Shown here: positions 4,897-6,512 of the stretch, piece after piece
Layout of the letters: every line of letters begins with the position of its first letter
Numbering within the stretch: the stretch's first letter is position 1
Source: CAWHOW01 sp050013795
GTDB lineage: Bacteria > Bacteroidota > Bacteroidia > Bacteroidales > CG2-30-32-10
Direction of reading: 5' to 3'
Assembly (NCBI GenBank): GCA_050013795.1
Contig: JBEKEO010000181.1
Location: 1-6,512 of the forward strand
Length of the DNA: 6,512 bases
Translations under genes and position numbers: made by a program
Notes under the pieces: generated by a model
The model's input: only the letters and a program-made list of their open reading frames with translations
Databases searched by the model: none
Told to the model about the DNA's origin: nothing

Positions 4897-5187
4897 ATGA
4901 TGAATATTTACAGAGTTACAGTTAAGCTTCACAACGTTAGAAGTACACTTCTCAGCATGAGAAGTATACTTCACGGCTTGAGAAGTTCACTTCACAACTT
5001 GAGAAGTTCACTTCACGGCTTGAGAAGCTTAATTTACAGCGTGAGAAGTTTAATTCACGGCTTGGGAAGTTTAATTCACAACCTGAGAAGTTTAATTCAC
5101 AGTCCGAAAAGTTTAATTGAAACACTGATAAACTCGCATATCGGCGCTATAACAAGGCTTCGTTTTGCAAAAATTAATAAACATTAA
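4897..5187 (+). CDS. Small hypothetical protein made of heptad repeats
   Basis: The frame gives 96 residues from an ATG at 4897 (a second ATG follows at once). About residues 7-76 are ten 7-residue repeats of the form (L/V)-R-S-(S/L)-(L/I)-H-(G/N), followed by a basic tail ending RLRFAKINKH. Leucine or isoleucine at positions 1 and 5 of each heptad, with Arg and His between, would give an amphipathic basic helix. No family is recognised. The frame stays open because the DNA unit is 21 bp, and the other two plus-strand frames are closed by TGA or TAG in the units, so openness alone is weak evidence of coding. In favour are the 24-bp gap to the following gene on the same strand and the lack of a promoter-like sequence in that gap, which suggest co-transcription. 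It may instead be a non-translated leader or DNA-binding array. Confidence 0.4.
   Translation: MMNIYRVTVKLHNVRSTLLSMRSILHGLRSSLHNLRSSLHGLRSLIYSVRSLIHGLGSLIHNLRSLIHSPKSLIETLINSHIGAITRLRFAKINKH
4915..5124. repeat. Tandem array of 21-bp repeats (about ten copies)
   Basis: Eight clear units start at 4936, 4957, 4978, 4999, 5020, 5041, 5062 and 5083; a degenerate copy lies on each side (4915, 5104). The first four are of type TTGAGAAGTTCACTTCAC plus AAC or GGC; the later ones change the middle to AGTTTAATTCAC. Each early unit contains the dyad GAAGT-NN-ACTTC, perfect over 12-14 bp in the first two copies. The 21-bp spacing equals two DNA helical turns, so all dyads would face the same side. Confidence 0.9.
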
Positions 5188-5211
5188 ATATTAACTTAAA
5201 ATAAGATCATT

Positions 5212-6006
5212 ATGCCAGGAACAACCATCATACCAAGAACAATTAAAGCGTTTAATTCGTTTATTACAAAAACAAACAATTACCTTGTGCTGGGTACGCC
5301 TACCAATGCAGTTCGGTTTAACTGGACTGCCGCTAACTTAACAACATGGCAGGGATTCCTCAGCTCATGGACACCGCTATTCCTGCTGTACGACAACAGG
5401 AAAGAAAGCTATACCACCGCCATCAAAAACAAACTGCTTGCCATAATAGGCAATGCCGTAACGTATGCCCAAACCAACAAGCTCATTGAACTTGTAAGAG
5501 CCTGTGCAAGCTTAAATGGCGACGATTGCGCCGTTTTCGGACTACCGGCCAAACTGGCTATAATTTCAACCAGCACGCATGCAACAGCTTCGTTAGCCAA
5601 GACGAAAGGAAAGGAAAAAACGGTTATTGCCCTTGAATCAATTTATCCTAAAATAATACCTATAGGCGGGGGCATACTGCATATAAAGGCATATCTCGAG
5701 AAGGCGCAAAGCGGTCGCCCGCACAAGCCTTCCGGTTTTGATGAGCTTGAATATGCAATAGGAGTGTTTTTCTCCACTGCCACCGGCCTGCCCATTTCGC
5801 CCGAAGATGCAAGGCTTACAAAGGAGTACTCGACAAAAGCTAATTTTAAATTGCCCACTTTAGCTTTGACAGCTAATTTAACTGCAATAGCGTCGGGTGC
5901 TGCAACGCCTTTGAAAGTAGCAGTATTGTTTTTCCGCTGGGCAAAAAGCAAGCATCCCGACCTTGACGGCCCGTGGAGCGTGGCGTTCACCACGCCGGTG
6001 ATGTAA
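5212..6006 (+). CDS. Hypothetical protein, helical N-terminal and beta-rich C-terminal halves
   Basis: This 264-residue protein starts MPGTTIIPRT and ends with TAA. No signal peptide or membrane segment is seen. Residues about 10-125 look helical (AFNSFITKTNNYL, TTWQGFLSSWTPL, TAIKNKLLAIIGNAVTYAQ), with a short GLP turn at 110-112. Residues about 136-264 look beta-rich, with repeated hydrophobic/Thr patterns, and close with VAVLFFRWAKSKHP then GPWSVAFTTPVM, resembling the last strands of a fibronectin-III-like fold. In layout it recalls uncharacterised Bacteroidetes proteins with a conserved helical N-terminus and an Fn3-like tail; this is from memory, not a search. It follows the heptad-repeat ORF by 24 bp and probably shares its transcript. 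It appears richer in G and C than the surrounding spacers. The frame is convincing as coding, but the function is unknown. Confidence 0.8.
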   Translation: MPGTTIIPRTIKAFNSFITKTNNYLVLGTPTNAVRFNWTAANLTTWQGFLSSWTPLFLLYDNRKESYTTAIKNKLLAIIGNAVTYAQTNKLIELVRACASLNGDDCAVFGLPAKLAIISTSTHATASLAKTKGKEKTVIALESIYPKIIPIGGGILHIKAYLEKAQSGRPHKPSGFDELEYAIGVFFSTATGLPISPEDARLTKEYSTKANFKLPTLALTANLTAIASGAATPLKVAVLFFRWAKSKHPDLDGPWSVAFTTPVM

Positions 6007-6285
6007 AGAAGTGCCTAAAGTGCCTTGAGTACTTAGAGTGCCTTGAGTTAAAAAAGCAGATAGTGGCAGTAGGCAGTTTCCATTTCGATGATAGCTTCTT
6101 TTGCTGACCCGCATTTTGAGAATCTGCGTAAGAATCAAAGGAATTTATCAGCGGCGGGACTGGTAAGCAACCCGTAAAGTGAGCAACGTAATGTTATATA
6201 TTAATTAATATTAAACGAACGGCTAGTGGTTGCGTGAGATAAATGACCTGTAGATTCTAGCAGATTCGCAAACAGCGGTGACTTT
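6007..6285. repeat. Gene-free spacer composed of several short-repeat families
   Basis: No gene is seen here. At 6009-6049 there are four to five 9-10 bp units AGTGCCTTG/AGTGCCTAA. At 6056-6079 are units of the type GGCAGTAGGCAGTTT. At 6115-6155 are AATCTGCGTAAGAATC-like units, and GCAACcCGTAA/GCAACGTAA lies at 6167-6191. A perfect AT palindrome ATATTAATTAATAT occupies 6198-6211. These are degenerate dispersed repeats, not an insertion sequence; no transposase or terminal inverted repeats were found. Confidence 0.5.
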
Positions 6286-6293
6286 TCTTTTTG

Positions 6294-6330
6294 TTTCTTT
6301 TTCTTTTGGTGGTAGCAAAAGAAAAAGAAA
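6294..6330 (+). terminator. Perfect 15-bp hairpin between the two plus-strand genes; possible terminator
   Basis: TTTCTTTTTCTTTTG (6294-6308) and CAAAAGAAAAAGAAA (6316-6330) are exact inverted complements around a 7-nt loop GTGGTAG. It sits downstream of the 264-residue gene and 48 bp before the next ATG. The stem is almost wholly A:U and has no clean U-tract after it, so termination is likely but weakly supported. Polypyrimidine/polypurine hairpins of this type recur between genes in Bacteroidetes. It may equally be a mobile palindromic repeat. Confidence 0.5.
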
Positions 6331-6378
6331 ATAATAATAACAAATTGATTTTCTTAAATAACATTAAAAAACATAAAA

Positions 6379-6512
6379 ATGATATACGGTACTTCTTTCA
6401 AAGCGTTCAAACTTACGCTGTCGGCAGCACAGCTAAAAACAGCCAATTCAATCCCTGTAGATATACCCCAGTTCCCTGCCCCAGGCAGAGGGTATGCCTG
6501 GAGTGTAGCTTT
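6379..6512 (+). CDS. N-terminal fragment of an uncharacterised protein with an LSAAQLK...PAPG motif (runs off the right edge)
   Basis: An ATG at 6379 opens a frame of 44 codons to the window edge without a stop. The peptide reads MIYGTSFKAFKL, then TLSAAQLKTANSIPVDIP, then PAPGRGYAWSVA. The combination L-(S/T)-x-A-Q-(L/I)-K-x-x-N-S-x-P-V followed by P-A-P-G-x-G recalls short beta-rich segments in hypothetical proteins and some phage-associated proteins, where the PAPG loop leads into a hydrophobic strand. This likeness is from memory. The A-rich run before the ATG is usual for this phylum; no Shine-Dalgarno or TAnnTTTG box was found. It lies 372 bp after the 264-residue gene on the same strand. 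The function is unknown. Confidence 0.6.
   Translation, partial: MIYGTSFKAFKLTLSAAQLKTANSIPVDIPQFPAPGRGYAWSVA

Noticed and set aside
4915..5124. CRISPR array
   Set aside because: Units are contiguous 21-bp repeats with no unique spacers, and no cas genes are visible.
5409..6138. Minus-strand open frames opposite the 264-residue gene
   Set aside because: They are antisense to a coherent plus-strand protein; compositions are unremarkable and one runs into the repeat spacer.
6007..6378. Insertion sequence or miniature transposon in the spacer
   Set aside because: No terminal inverted repeats with target duplication and no transposase fragment could be found; only short-period repeats and one hairpin are present.

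Overview
The window looks like a chromosomal segment of a Bacteroidetes bacterium. Three things point there. Two secreted proteins end in a type IX secretion (T9SS/Por) C-terminal sorting domain, with a YPNP/TPNP motif and a terminal KFVKE. Two promoters fit the Bacteroidetes pattern TTG-N20/21-TAnnTTTG. The DNA between and inside genes is littered with degenerate 9-10 bp repeats of a kind typical of this phylum. No rRNA, tRNA, CRISPR array or complete insertion sequence was seen.

Layout, left to right. Positions 1-257 (minus) hold the N-terminal 85 codons of a probable secreted M1-family metallopeptidase. Positions 258-554 are a repeat-rich spacer with a weak promoter-like box, a short relic of a sorting-domain terminus and an imperfect inverted repeat. 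Positions 555-2849 (minus) encode a 764-residue surface or secreted protein: signal peptide, seven YVTN-type propeller blades, five Ig/PKD-like domains and a T9SS sorting domain. Positions 3057-4394 (minus) encode a 445-residue paralogue with the same propeller and sorting domain but no Ig-like domains. Its signal-peptide region carries an insertion built of short inverted repeats. Positions 4519-4746 (minus) encode an orphan LuxR/GerE-type helix-turn-helix protein. A divergent spacer with a strong 16-bp dyad separates it from a plus-strand group: a small ORF made of 21-bp repeats (4897-5187), a 264-residue protein of unknown function (5212-6006), a repeat-rich spacer with a perfect 15-bp hairpin (6007-6378), and the start of another unknown protein (6379 to the window edge).

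The left two thirds therefore hold cargo of one export route: three probably secreted proteins, each likely transcribed separately on the minus strand. The right third is an uncharacterised accessory group that may be controlled from the divergent promoter region beside the LuxR-type gene. The most unusual features are the 21-bp array, whose unit is at once a heptad codon repeat and a DNA dyad spaced by two helical turns, and the use of short degenerate repeats as raw material for signal peptides and C-terminal coding sequence.
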